DNA of 64,000 nt from NCBI RefSeq assembly GCF_001571345.1, contig NZ_BCTP01000016.1, forward strand, positions 1 through 64,000. Reading direction: 5' to 3'. Below, one piece after another: positions 1 to 8,242 of this stretch. The notes beneath the pieces are model-generated. The model saw only the letters and a program-made list of their open reading frames with translations, did no database searches and was not told where the DNA came from. Made by a program: the position numbers and the translations under genes. The first letter of the stretch is position 1. Each line of letters starts with the position of its first letter. The stretch is from Komagataeibacter xylinus NBRC 15237 (GTDB lineage: Bacteria; Pseudomonadota; Alphaproteobacteria; Acetobacterales; Acetobacteraceae).

Positions 1-168
1 AATATATTTTAATTCTACTTTCTGGAAAGTGCCCTTTCAGATACCATTACCCAATGCCGACATTAAAAAACGACATGAAGATATCTAAGTACTCAATTTC
101 CATACATAAATATGTTATATTTAATTTAACTGTATCTACAAAATAATCTTCCAGATTATTTTTATTTA

Positions 169-306
169 CTATTTATTCAGTTGTTCAATAAAAAGGCTTT
201 CCGTACTTGGACTTGCATCATTAACAATGTCATTCCATTTTCTGATGCGCTCTCTGTTGCATTCAAATAATTCTTCCCGATATTGATTGATGGCACTAAG
301 GCACAC
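169..306 (-). CDS. possible short ORF or gene remnant in AT-rich DNA
   Basis: A 45-residue reading frame starts at a GTG (304-306) after a GAGAG sequence and ends at TAG (169-171). The peptide is charged and protein-like (it contains RERIRKWNDIVND and ends FIEQLNK), but it matches no family I recognise. It could be the tail of a broken gene. The rest of 1-495 is AT-rich and I see no other convincing gene there. Confidence 0.25.
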   Translation of the reverse strand: MCLSAINQYREELFECNRERIRKWNDIVNDASPSTESLFIEQLNK

Positions 307-495
307 GTTCTCTCAATCTGATGATTTGAAGCTTTTTAATGCCTCGTTCCATTACTTTCAAATTGACCCACAACACGAAACCACACGACCGCACGTAACT
401 GGTCCAGGGCGCTGCGTGTTTCTTCTTTCATTCATAATGGCCTTTTTCCTTGCACGGGGGGCCTGCATGTTCCTGCTCAAACGTTGGTTTCGCCT

Positions 496-1764
496 CTAAT
501 TTTCCAGTAATGATACGGCGGTCGCAAAGCTTGGCGCAAGTGGCAGCAGTGGCGTGAGGGTGGCCTGCCAGGCGTGGTACAGGTCGGCCTTGCCTGCATA
601 GACCACGGCGGATGGCCGGTTGTTGCGGTCAAGTTCCTGTATCCAGCCACCCCGTTTGCGGTCGATCATGTAAAGGTCGATATAATCCCATATCGTACGG
701 TACCACTGTTCATATTGCGCGTGCCCGGTGCGCTTGAGCAGGGCGGCGGCGGCGGTCATGGCCTCGGCCTGGCACCAGTGGGGGCGGTTATGCACTACGG
801 GCTGGTGGTTCCAGTCGATGGTATAGACCAGCCCCGGCGCGCCATCCCGCGCCCAGCCGGTTTCCATGCCACGGTGGAACAGGGCCACGGCATCATCCAG
901 CAGCCACGATGGCGCATTGCCCTGCGTGCGCAACAGGGCGGCTTCCAGCTTGAGCAAAAGGTGCGACCATTCCACAAAATGCCCCGGCGTCATGCCATAG
1001 GGGCGCAGGGCGTCAGTCGGGGTGTCGCGGTGGTAGTCGGGCAGGCGTGTCCAGCTCCGGTTGTAATGTTCGGGCAGGACATAGTCAGCCTCGCGGGCCA
1101 GTGTGTGGATGAAGCGCTCCACCACACGCAGCGCGCGCTGCCGCCATATGGGGTTGTCCGTTACGTCCGCCACCGCCATGCAGGCCTCGACCGAATGCAT
1201 GTTGGCGTTGGCGCCGCGATAGTTTTCCTCATCCGACCAGTCAGCGGCAAAGCTTTCGCGAAAGACGCCTTCCGCCTCGCTCCAGAAACGCTCTTCCCAT
1301 ACCTTCAATGCCGCATCGAGCAGCGTGCGCCCCTCCGGCACGCCCGCGACGGTTGCGGATGAAGCAGCAAGGGCCACGAAGGCGTGCAGGTACGCCTGCT
1401 TGCGGGCATCTTCTGGCTGTGCGCCATCGGTCGGGGGCGTGAGGAACCAGCCATCATGCAGGCGGTCGCGCAGCGGGCCGAGCAGGCTCGCCACGCCATG
1501 GGCGGCAAGCGGCCCGCAGCCCGGCAGGCCGCGCCCTGACGCCACGGCATAGACATGGGTCATGCGCGCGCTGAGCGTGGCATCCGCCGTGGCGGGGGGC
1601 GACAGGTTGCCGTCATCATCAAGGGCGGCAAACCCCTGCGCCACGCGTGATGGCTTGGAAAAATCAAGCAGGCGCTGGCCCTGCATGTCGAGCCAGCGGC
1701 GATGGGGCGAGAGGCGCAACCAGGATGCGGCAGGCAGCATCAGCGCGGGCAGCGGCTCAGCCAT
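496..1764 (-). CDS. AGE-family sugar isomerase/epimerase (YihS/mannose isomerase-like)
   Basis: Cytoplasmic (alpha/alpha)6-barrel enzyme of the N-acylglucosamine 2-epimerase family. At 422 residues it fits the 390-420 residue size of YihS (sulfoquinovose isomerase) and mannose isomerases. Visible family landmarks are the NANMHSVEA segment (~185), the TPGHFVEWSHLL segment with its catalytic-type His (~258), HWCQAEA (~330) and YHAWQATL near the C-terminus. It probably interconverts an aldose and ketose; the substrate cannot be read from sequence, and no other sulfoquinovose gene is nearby. The start overlaps the stop of the upstream SDR gene by 8 nt, so the two are probably co-transcribed and translationally coupled. 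Confidence 0.85.
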   Translation of the reverse strand: MAEPLPALMLPAASWLRLSPHRRWLDMQGQRLLDFSKPSRVAQGFAALDDDGNLSPPATADATLSARMTHVYAVASGRGLPGCGPLAAHGVASLLGPLRDRLHDGWFLTPPTDGAQPEDARKQAYLHAFVALAASSATVAGVPEGRTLLDAALKVWEERFWSEAEGVFRESFAADWSDEENYRGANANMHSVEACMAVADVTDNPIWRQRALRVVERFIHTLAREADYVLPEHYNRSWTRLPDYHRDTPTDALRPYGMTPGHFVEWSHLLLKLEAALLRTQGNAPSWLLDDAVALFHRGMETGWARDGAPGLVYTIDWNHQPVVHNRPHWCQAEAMTAAAALLKRTGHAQYEQWYRTIWDYIDLYMIDRKRGGWIQELDRNNRPSAVVYAGKADLYHAWQATLTPLLPLAPSFATAVSLLEN

Positions 1765-2617
1765 TGACGATCATGCCGCCATTGACGTGCAGGGTCTGCC
1801 CGGTCACGAACGATGAATCCTGCGCTGCCAGATACACATAGGCTGGCCCCAGTTCGCTGGGCTGGCCCACGCGGCCAAGGGCGGTCTTGTCACCCAGATG
1901 GGCGACGGAGTCCGGGTCAACCGGCCCCCAGCTTGCCGGTTGCAGCGGGGTCCAGACCGGGCCGGGAGCCACCGCGTTTACCCTGATGCCCTTTGGCGCA
2001 AGCTGTAGGGCCAACGCGCGGGTAAAGCCCATTTCGGCGGCCTTTGTGGTGGTATAGGCCACGAGCGAGGCATTGCCCGCGAAGGCATTGATGGAGGATG
2101 TGTTGATGATGGCGCTGTCACGCCCCAGATGTGGCAGGGCGGCGCGGGTGAGGTAGAAATAACCGTTGATGTTCACATCCATGTGGTGCTGCCACATGTC
2201 ATCGGTAATATCGGTCAGATCCTCGCTGACATACTGCACGCCCGCGTTGTTCACCACGATGTCGAGGCCGCCCAGCGTATCGACGGTCTGCCTGACCGCA
2301 TCATCACACACGGCGCTGCTCGCCACGTTGCCGCGTATGGCCAGCGCCTGCACGCCCTCGGCCCTGGCCAGGCGCACCGTCTCGTGCGCGTCTTCATCTT
2401 CTTCAAGGTAGAGAATGGCAACATCGGCACCCTCGCGGGCAAAATGCAGCACGGCGGCCCGCCCGATTCCGCTATCGCCACCGCTGACCAGGGCGCGGCG
2501 TCCCTTCAGCTTGCCGCTGCCGCGATAGCTCTCGCGGATATGCTCGGCCTGCGGGTTCATCAACCGCTCGACGCCGGGCTGGTGGGGCTGGCTCTGGGGG
2601 GGAATGGTGGTGGTCAT
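1757..2617 (-). CDS. SDR family oxidoreductase (YghA-like)
   Basis: NAD(P)-dependent short-chain dehydrogenase/reductase, about 286 residues. The ATG at 2617 is preferred because a GGAG lies 7 nt upstream; an upstream in-frame extension has poor protein character. The Rossmann glycine motif SGGDSGIGRAA follows a variable N-terminal tail, NNAG is conserved, and the catalytic Ser (NTSSINAF) and YTTTK (Y-x-x-x-K) are present. The N-terminal extension (..HIRESYRGSGKLKGR) is typical of the YghA/general-stress SDR subgroup that reduces aldehydes. It overlaps the downstream AGE isomerase gene, suggesting a two-gene carbonyl/sugar operon. Confidence 0.88.
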   Translation of the reverse strand: MTTTIPPQSQPHQPGVERLMNPQAEHIRESYRGSGKLKGRRALVSGGDSGIGRAAVLHFAREGADVAILYLEEDEDAHETVRLARAEGVQALAIRGNVASSAVCDDAVRQTVDTLGGLDIVVNNAGVQYVSEDLTDITDDMWQHHMDVNINGYFYLTRAALPHLGRDSAIINTSSINAFAGNASLVAYTTTKAAEMGFTRALALQLAPKGIRVNAVAPGPVWTPLQPASWGPVDPDSVAHLGDKTALGRVGQPSELGPAYVYLAAQDSSFVTGQTLHVNGGMIVNG

Positions 2618-2724
2618 GCACGCGCTCCGTCGTGGTGGAGGAAGGGCAGGGCGATGCCCCGCTCCTGTCCTAACGCATGCACCATGCAGGATGTTGCCTG
2701 TCATCTGCCCGCCCCGGCATGGTG

Positions 2725-2898
2725 CTACCAGCGCCCGCCGGAGCCACCGCGCATGCGCGCGCCATGAGGGCCGTAGCCATCATCGTAATGACCATCCTGC
2801 CATTCCCGATGGTGGCGGTGATGATGCCGCCCGTCGGCGCAACTGGTCATGGACAGGGTAAGGGAAAGGATCGCGAGGATCTGTAGGGTCCGGCTCAT
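2725..2898 (-). CDS. small His/Gly-rich lipoprotein, 57 aa
   Basis: Short gene with a strong ribosome site (AGGAG, 7 nt before ATG). The product begins MSRTLQILAILSLTLSMTSC, a lipoprotein signal peptide ending in a lipobox (MTSC, Cys ~20). The mature part is rich in His, Gly, Tyr and Arg (GRHHHRHHREW, then DGHYDDGYGPHG). It is likely lipid-anchored in the periplasm; the His cluster could bind metal, but the function is unknown. It is monocistronic between the SDR gene and a hairpin at 3013-3050. Confidence 0.7.
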   Translation of the reverse strand: MSRTLQILAILSLTLSMTSCADGRHHHRHHREWQDGHYDDGYGPHGARMRGGSGGRW

Positions 2899-3012
2899 GG
2901 GGATCTCCTGTGACTGCCGGATGGCAACGTGGCAGGAGGCGGAAGGTTTGGGCCGGTGCGAAGGAATATCGGATCAGACCCGCTGTCCTGCATTTCGGCA
3001 GACCGACGCAAA

Positions 3013-3050
3013 ACGGGCCTGCCCGGTTTTTCCTGACCCGGCAGGCCCGT
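3013..3050. terminator. GC-rich hairpin
   Basis: An 11-bp perfect inverted repeat (ACGGGCCTGCC / GGCAGGCCCGT) with a 16-nt loop lies between two small leftward genes. There is no long T-tract on either side, so it may be a weak terminator or an RNA-stability structure. Confidence 0.45.
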
Positions 3051-3072
3051 CGTGAAGACCTTTTGCCTAAGA

Positions 3073-3202
3073 CACTGTTTGACAACAAATCATTGATAAA
3101 AAACAATAAAAGTTTTTGGGTGCCGCCTTTTTGAAAAAAGCTTCACCAAAAAACTTCCTTATGATTTGTAGATGTTTTCCTGGCTGACTTTTCAAGCAGC
3201 CT
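3073..3202. repeat. dispersed intergenic repeat, copy 1 (full length)
   Basis: About 130 bp, AT-rich. It begins ACTGTTTGACAACAAATC and ends TTTTCAAGCAGCCT, giving imperfect inverted ends. The interior carries AAGTTTTTGGGTGCCGCC and GAAAAAAGCTTCACCAAAAA, shared with the copies near 19.6, 23.5, 30.0 and 62.0 kb. The right end directly touches the stop codon of the small leftward gene at 3203. Confidence 0.8.
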
Positions 3203-3337
3203 TTAAAGGAAGAAGATCATCGCCGTTGAGAGCGCGAAGGCAATGGCCAGCAGGGCGGGGCCCATGATGTCCCACCAACTGGCATGGCCGGGGTTGTCCG
3301 TGCCGGTATGAAAGGCACGACGGAGATGAAGCTGCAT
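3203..3337 (-). CDS. small membrane protein, 44 aa
   Basis: Begins at ATG 3337 with a strong AGGAGG ribosome site 5 nt upstream. The product has a polar N-terminus (MQLHLRRAFHTGTDNPGHAS) followed by one membrane segment (WWDIMGPALLAIAFALSTAMIFFL), so it is probably a single-pass inner-membrane protein. It resembles no family I can name. A similar small membrane gene (3396-3503) lies just upstream in the same direction, so the two may form an operon. Confidence 0.65.
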   Translation of the reverse strand: MQLHLRRAFHTGTDNPGHASWWDIMGPALLAIAFALSTAMIFFL

Positions 3338-3395
3338 TGACGCCTCCTGTGTCCGGGGCATGCGACCGATCAGGCGTTCCTGTCGGGCTGCGTGT

Positions 3396-3503
3396 TCAGA
3401 TGAAGATAAAGGACAGCCATAACGCCAGCGTCAGCAGGACCATGCCCAAGCCAACCAGATCCATGACACCGGGGTTTGTGCGGTAACGTGTTCCCATATT
3501 CAT
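3396..3503 (-). CDS. small membrane protein, 35 aa
   Basis: ATG at 3503 follows GGGAGG with 5 nt spacing. The product is a short basic N-terminus (MNMGTRYRTNPG) plus one hydrophobic helix (VMDLVGLGMVLLTLALWLSFIFI). Size, clean ribosome site and the adjacent 44-aa membrane protein support a real single-pass membrane microprotein. Function unknown. The gap 3504-3727 to the MYG1 gene holds no other ORF I trust. Confidence 0.6.
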   Translation of the reverse strand: MNMGTRYRTNPGVMDLVGLGMVLLTLALWLSFIFI

Positions 3504-3727
3504 GGCAACCTCCCTTGCGGGGGGGACATGTCCCACCCGATGAAGGTGAGGTGGGATGCGCCGGGGCTGCCGGAAAGAGGGGCAAGGGCCGGATGACAGG
3601 CCCATTCCATCACGTTTGCGGCATCATCTGGTGCAGGCGCGTGGCCTGTGCCCGCCGTCTTTTTTCAACAGGGCGGCGGGTGGGCTGCAAAAGGCCGCGC
3701 CCCTGTGGTTCAGGGGCGCATGCGGGT

Positions 3728-4750
3728 TCAGTTTTTTGCCTGTGCGGCGTCGATCTCAAGGGCGAGCTGCGCCATTTTCAGCGCGCCCGCGCGGCTTGCG
3801 GCCCCGCAGATGAAGCGGGCCGGATGGGCGAAGACCGCATCGGCCACGCCTGATACGCTGGCCAGCGTCGCGCCATCAAGGCCACGCCAGGCCTCTGGCA
3901 GGGAGACGCGCTGGCCAAAATCACCGCGCACGGGCGGGATGGCCTTGACGTTCCAGCGATCGGGCGCGGCGGGGGAAACCACATAGACCACCGGCAGGTC
4001 GTGGTCGAAAATGACCTTTTCGGTCGGCATGCCGGTTTCCATGAGCAGGATGCGCTTGTCTTCCGCCTGCGCATAGGCGGCCAGCACGCGGCTTTCCGCC
4101 TTGAGGCTGGCGCGCACGCGGTCGATCATGTTGACGAGATGCCCCGCCACTGCCACCGCGGCGTTGGCGAAGCCTTCGGTCTCGCGCGTTTTGGCTGCAT
4201 CGGGGCCGTACTGCTCCACCGTGTCCCATGTGGGGCGGCAGGCGGAGACGATATCGGCCAGCGAGAGCTTGCCCATCTTGGTCACGCCATTATCATCAAG
4301 GTCGATGGGCAGCACGAGCGAGCGGTCAAGGCTCAGCCAGATGGCGGCAACCTCGGGTTCCGGCGCCGGGTTTTTCAGGATGCTGCGGATCGCGGCCATG
4401 CCGTAATCCTTCCACAACAGCCCGGCAGCGCTATAGGGCGTGCCATCCTCGCGCAGGGGCTTTTCCTTCATGTGGTGGTCATAGCGGCCCGTGGCGGGGT
4501 CGTACCTGCCGCCCACGTCAAAGACGATGTCGGCTGCGGCAATGCGCTCGGGCGAGCGGGTGCGCGCAAACGCCAGCCGTCCGTCCGGGCCGGTGCCCAT
4601 CACGCGCCCGCGCAGGTCACCATCGGGGGCCAGCGCGTAATGCAGGATCACATAGCCCAGCGTCTCATCAAGGTGGAAGTTACCTGAATGTGTCACCGCG
4701 CTGACGGGAGCGGTGGGGTTTTCAAGACCGATGGGCGTATGTTCTGACAT
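3728..4750 (-). CDS. MYG1 family protein (predicted metal-dependent hydrolase/exonuclease)
   Basis: About 340 residues, the usual MYG1 length. The N-terminal metal-site motifs are visible: THSGNFHLDE (~18-27), then FDVGGRYDPATGRYDHH (~75-92), matching the DHH-phosphoesterase-like fold proposed for the family, whose eukaryotic members act as 3'-5' RNA exonucleases. The start at ATG 4750 (MSEHTPIG) is favoured; an in-frame ATG at 4795 would add 15 residues. It lies directly downstream of a phosphoribosyltransferase gene in the same direction, so a nucleotide-metabolism operon is plausible. Confidence 0.85.
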   Translation of the reverse strand: MSEHTPIGLENPTAPVSAVTHSGNFHLDETLGYVILHYALAPDGDLRGRVMGTGPDGRLAFARTRSPERIAAADIVFDVGGRYDPATGRYDHHMKEKPLREDGTPYSAAGLLWKDYGMAAIRSILKNPAPEPEVAAIWLSLDRSLVLPIDLDDNGVTKMGKLSLADIVSACRPTWDTVEQYGPDAAKTRETEGFANAAVAVAGHLVNMIDRVRASLKAESRVLAAYAQAEDKRILLMETGMPTEKVIFDHDLPVVYVVSPAAPDRWNVKAIPPVRGDFGQRVSLPEAWRGLDGATLASVSGVADAVFAHPARFICGAASRAGALKMAQLALEIDAAQAKN

Positions 4751-4828
4751 AAGGCGACCTGCTGCGGGCAAAAGTGAATTTGATAGTGTCGTCATGCCGC
4801 AAACCCCCCGGCAAGACAATGGGCAGTT

Positions 4829-5515
4829 TCAGGTGCCGGGCAGGGGGTGCCAGCCATCGGGCTGCCTTCCAAACAGCGGAATATGGCCCAGCGCGTGCAC
4901 CGGTGGCACGGTATTGGGGCAGGCTGCCGCCAGCGCCGCCCGCCAGGCCCAGCCTTCGGTCAGCACGGCTGTAATGGCCACGACGCATGCGCCCGCGCGC
5001 TCGAGCAGGTGCACGGCAGCCGCCGCCGTACGCCCGGTGTTGAGCACATCATCAATCACCACCACGCGCCTGCCTCGCACGCGGTCCACCAGCGCGGGGT
5101 CCAGGTAAAGATGCTTGGTCTGGTCAGGGCTGGTTGATGAGGTCAGCGGAATGGCAAGGGTGTCATCGTACCAGAATTTGCGTGAGTGCCCCAGCGCCAC
5201 ATAGTCATTCAGTCCAAGCTTTTCCGCCACGGGCCGGGCATAGGCCAGCCCCATGGTGGGCACGCCAACGATCGCCTCGGGCGCAAGCGGGCTGACCATT
5301 TCAGCCAGCAGGCGGATGAGCTGGCGCTCGACGGTAAAACTGGTCTGGTTGGCCATGAGCAGGGCAATGGCCTGCGTGCCGCCGGGCAGGGGCCGCAGCG
5401 GCAGGGTCAAGGTAGAGCCATCATGCAGCCGCACCGGATAGGATTGACTATGAGGCGAAGCAGCAGCGGGCGCGCCATCAGGCGACCATGTGGCGTGGTA
5501 GGCGGAAAGGGTCAC
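4829..5515 (-). CDS. phosphoribosyltransferase family protein
   Basis: 228 residues, GTG start. It contains the PRPP-binding motif of type I phosphoribosyltransferases, VVVIDDVLNTGRTA (~145-158), preceded by a hydrophobic core sheet and a VGVPTMGLAYARPVAEKLG segment. The family attaches or removes PRPP from purines/pyrimidines or acts as a regulator; the base specificity is not readable. Its stop lies about 80 nt upstream of the MYG1 start in the same direction. A strong hairpin separates it from the pirin gene upstream. Confidence 0.8.
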   Translation of the reverse strand: MTLSAYHATWSPDGAPAAASPHSQSYPVRLHDGSTLTLPLRPLPGGTQAIALLMANQTSFTVERQLIRLLAEMVSPLAPEAIVGVPTMGLAYARPVAEKLGLNDYVALGHSRKFWYDDTLAIPLTSSTSPDQTKHLYLDPALVDRVRGRRVVVIDDVLNTGRTAAAAVHLLERAGACVVAITAVLTEGWAWRAALAAACPNTVPPVHALGHIPLFGRQPDGWHPLPGT

Positions 5516-5547
5516 GGATCAATCGGTCCCGGTTATGGCGTGTGTCA

Positions 5548-5579
5548 GGTCAGGGCGCGCGGTGTTGCGCGCCCTGACC
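5548..5579. terminator. 13-bp perfect hairpin between pirin and phosphoribosyltransferase genes
   Basis: GGTCAGGGCGCGC and its exact complement are separated by a 6-nt loop. It lies just past the stop of the leftward pirin gene, where a terminator is expected. No T-run follows on the minus strand, so efficient intrinsic termination is uncertain. Confidence 0.5.
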
Positions 5580-5603
5580 TGCATGATACACACCCCTGGC
5601 GGT

Positions 5604-6305
5604 TCAGGCGATGGTATCGACCAGAATGATTTCGGCATCCTCCAGCGCGCGCACATGCACGGTCTCGATGTCGGACAGGGCCGCGCCGTCACGCTCGCTG
5701 ACCCGCACGCCGTCTATTTCCACCGCGCCGCGCGCAGGCACGAGGTAGCCCAGCCGATCGGCACCCAGCCTGTAGGTGGCTGTCTGCCCCTTGGCCAGGG
5801 TGGCCCCGAGCACGCGGGCATCGGCGTTGATGGGCAGGGCGTCGTCATCACCCGCCCGCCCCGAGGCCAGCACCACGAACTGCCCGGCACGCTCATTGCG
5901 CGGGAAGGCGCGCGTGCCCCATGAGGGGGCATGGCCCGCGCGGTCGGGCATGATCCAGATCTGGAACAGGCGCGTGGCGACAGTGTCGCGGTTGTATTCG
6001 CTGTGGCGGATGCCGGTTCCAGCCGACATCACCTGCACGTCGCCCGCCTCGGTGCGCCCGGTATTGCCCAGGCTGTCGGTGTGGGTAATGGCGCCTTCGC
6101 GCACGAAGGTGATGATTTCCATATCCCGGTGCGGATGGGTGCCAAAGCCGGTGCCGGGTGCGATCATGTCATCATTCCATACCCGCAGCGCGCCCCAGTG
6201 CATGCGGGCGGGATCATGATACCCCGCAAACGAGAAATGATGCCGTGCATCGAGCCAGCCATGGTCGGCGTGGCCCAGTTGGCCAAAGGGTCGGACTTCG
6301 ATCAT
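5604..6305 (-). CDS. pirin family protein (YhaK/YhhW-like bicupin)
   Basis: 233 residues, the usual bacterial pirin size. The N-terminal cupin carries THPHRDMEIITFVREGAI and the second metal segment SAGTGIRHSEYN, giving the His/His/His/Glu iron ligands. Such proteins are iron-binding quercetinase-like or redox-sensing proteins in the cytosol. An AAGGAAG ribosome site precedes the ATG. It is divergent from a LysR-type regulator, with a palindromic operator-like sequence between them. The same arrangement, LysR yhaJ next to pirin yhaK, is known in Escherichia coli. Confidence 0.9.
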   Translation of the reverse strand: MIEVRPFGQLGHADHGWLDARHHFSFAGYHDPARMHWGALRVWNDDMIAPGTGFGTHPHRDMEIITFVREGAITHTDSLGNTGRTEAGDVQVMSAGTGIRHSEYNRDTVATRLFQIWIMPDRAGHAPSWGTRAFPRNERAGQFVVLASGRAGDDDALPINADARVLGATLAKGQTATYRLGADRLGYLVPARGAVEIDGVRVSERDGAALSDIETVHVRALEDAEIILVDTIA

Positions 6306-6362
6306 CGGGTTTCTTCCTTTCTGTTGCCCTCATGGTATTCGGACCGGGCCTGGTGTTTATAT

Positions 6363-6388
6363 GGAAATGAATGAAACCTTTCATTTCC
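6363..6388. promoter_or_regulatory. palindromic operator-like site between pirin and lysR genes
   Basis: 9-bp perfect arms GGAAATGAA and TTCATTTCC are separated by 8 nt, about 60-80 nt upstream of the pirin start and 100 nt upstream of the LysR start. The right half, GAAACCTTTCATTTCC, recurs with 14 of 16 matches upstream of wrbA at 8158-8173. This fits a LysR-type regulator binding site. Confidence 0.65.
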
Positions 6389-6487
6389 CATTTTTACATC
6401 ATCAGCGCATGTCAGGGCGGGGTAGAGACAGGAGCACGCAGATAGGCTAGGGAAACACATGGCACGCACCCTTTTCCGAGTTTGCCG

Positions 6488-7414
6488 ATGAGACTGCCGG
6501 ATTTCGAGGCCTGGGCCATTTTTGCAAAAGTGGCGGAACGCGGCTCGTTTGCCCGCGCGGCGGAGGACATACAGCTCTCCAAGCCCACCGTATCAAAGGC
6601 CATCAGCCGGCTTGAGCAGTCGCTTGGCGTGGCCCTGTTCAACCGCAATTCGCGCCAGATGTCGCTAACCGAAACCGGGCGCCTGCTGCTGGGCCATGCC
6701 AACACCATCGTGGCCGAAGCCGAGGCCGCCGAGACACAGGCCCGTGGCGGCACGCGCGTGCCTTCGGGGCTAATTCGCATGGCGGCCCCCATGACCTTTG
6801 GCATACAGCACCTTGCCCCCGTGCTGCCCGAATTCCTGCAGCGCTACCCTGAAATCGACCTCACCATCGATTACAGCGATGCGCTGGTCGATCTGGTGGC
6901 GGGTGGCTACGACCTGGCGCTGCGGATTGCGGCGCTGGCCGACTCATCGCTGCGTGCCCGGCGGCTGTGCAGCGTGCGGCTGGCGCTGGTGTGCACGCCC
7001 GCCTATCTGGCGCGGATTGGCGCGCCCGATGACCCGCATGCGCTCGAGGGGCACAAGAGCTTTGTCTATACCAATACCGCCGCCCCCGGCATGATCCGCC
7101 TGCACCATGAAGGCGATGGGCGGGAGTTCGTGCTCTCGCAAACGGCGCGGCTGAGGGCTGATAATGCCGGGGGCTTCCTGCCAGCACTCGAGGCCGGGCT
7201 GGGGTTCGGCCTATTCCCCGAATTCATGGTGTGGGAGGGGCTGAAGGCAGGCCGCTTAGTGCGCATGCTGCCTGGCTGGGAAGTACTGCCGGTGGGCCTG
7301 TACCTGATTACGCCCGCAAGCGGGCTGCGGCCCATCCGGGTCAATGCATTTATTGATTATCTGGTGGGCGCTTTTGGCCAGCCGCCCTGGGCCCGGCAGG
7401 GGGACTGCGCTTAG
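6488..7414 (+). CDS. LysR family transcriptional regulator (quinone/redox-stress type inferred)
   Basis: 308 residues. The N-terminal winged HTH (~1-60) has the classic FAKVAERGSFARAAEDIQLSKPTVSKAISRLEQ sequence (quoted over 20 positions in two overlapping halves: FAKVAERGSFARAAEDIQ and LSKPTVSKAISRLEQ), followed by a periplasmic-binding-like effector domain (~90-300). ATG 6488 is preferred to a TTG six bases earlier. It is divergent from the pirin gene and convergent with wrbA. Both of those promoters share an operator-like sequence, so I infer it controls both, perhaps in response to quinones or electrophiles. The effector is unknown. Confidence 0.88.
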   Translation: MRLPDFEAWAIFAKVAERGSFARAAEDIQLSKPTVSKAISRLEQSLGVALFNRNSRQMSLTETGRLLLGHANTIVAEAEAAETQARGGTRVPSGLIRMAAPMTFGIQHLAPVLPEFLQRYPEIDLTIDYSDALVDLVAGGYDLALRIAALADSSLRARRLCSVRLALVCTPAYLARIGAPDDPHALEGHKSFVYTNTAAPGMIRLHHEGDGREFVLSQTARLRADNAGGFLPALEAGLGFGLFPEFMVWEGLKAGRLVRMLPGWEVLPVGLYLITPASGLRPIRVNAFIDYLVGAFGQPPWARQGDCA

Positions 7415-7458
7415 GCGGCAGGGGTTCCCCCCGGCGCTACGGGCCGGGGGAGGTCAGG

Positions 7459-8064
7459 TCAGGCGGAAAGCTTGCGTGCAAGTCCTGCCACGTGCTGGCC
7501 AAGAAAATGCGCGCCATCAAGCTCGGTGGGGCTGGGCTGGCGCGAGCCGTCGCCTGCCGCGATGGTGGTCGCACCATAAGGCGCGCCCCCGGTCACTTCA
7601 TCCACCCGGGTCTGGCCCTGAAAGCTGTAGGGCAGGCCGGTAATGACCATGCCATGATGCAAAAGGTTCGTTATCAGCGAAAACAGCGTGGTTTCCTGCC
7701 CGCCATGCTGCGATGCGGTGGAGGTGAACACCGCGCCCACCTTGCCGACTAGCGCGCCCTTGAGCCACAGGCCACCGGTCTGGTCCCAGAAATTGGCCAT
7801 CTGCGAAGGCAGGCGGCCAAAGCGGGTGGGCGCGCCCACGATGATCGCATCATATTCCGGCAGTTCCGCCGTGGTGGCCAGCGGGGCGGCCTGCTCGGTC
7901 TTGAAATGATGGTTTCTGGCAACATCCTCGGGCACGAGTTCAGGCACGCGCTTGACCACGGCCTCCAGCCCGGCCTCGCGCACGCCTTCGGCCACGGCAT
8001 GGGCCATCGTTTCCACGTGGCCGTAGGATGAGTAATACAGTACGAGAACCTTGGGCATCGTCAT
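7459..8064 (-). CDS. wrbA: NAD(P)H:quinone oxidoreductase, type IV (WrbA)
   Basis: 201 residues, the family's normal length. The flavodoxin-like FMN loop is [17 protein letters not shown] (~5-21); [22 protein letters not shown] (~77-98 overall) and the [12 protein letters not shown] segment (~116) are WrbA signatures. It reduces quinones by two electrons in the cytosol, avoiding semiquinone formation. Two ATGs (8064 and 8058) are possible; the second is better spaced from AAGG. It is convergent with the LysR gene and shares an operator-like motif with the pirin promoter. Confidence 0.93.
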   Translation of the reverse strand: MTMPKVLVLYYSSYGHVETMAHAVAEGVREAGLEAVVKRVPELVPEDVARNHHFKTEQAAPLATTAELPEYDAIIVGAPTRFGRLPSQMANFWDQTGGLWLKGALVGKVGAVFTSTASQHGGQETTLFSLITNLLHHGMVITGLPYSFQGQTRVDEVTGGAPYGATTIAAGDGSRQPSPTELDGAHFLGQHVAGLARKLSA

Positions 8065-8157
8065 GACCTTCCGCTATGTTGCACGTAGCACTACCGGATC
8101 AGCCCGGCAGAAGCCTCAACAATACGGCCCTGTGGGCCTGCCGATACGCCAAAATTG

Positions 8158-8173
8158 GAAACGCTTCATTTCC
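8158..8173. promoter_or_regulatory. operator-like motif upstream of wrbA
   Basis: GAAACGCTTCATTTCC, preceded by TTG, lies about 94 nt upstream of the wrbA start. It also forms a small inverted repeat GGAAA-N7-TTTCC and matches the pirin/lysR operator-like half-site at 14 of 16 positions. The rest of 8065-8242 shows no gene. Confidence 0.6.
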
Positions 8174-8242
8174 GGGGAGTGAAGGTTGCCGTTAGGCAGA
8201 ACTCTATTTTTCAATAAGAAACTGACAATAAACAATAAAATT

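Noticed and set aside
287-499. 70-codon rightward frame in the left edge
   Set aside because: No ribosome site, poor composition in the first half, and it runs into the AGE gene's 3' end.
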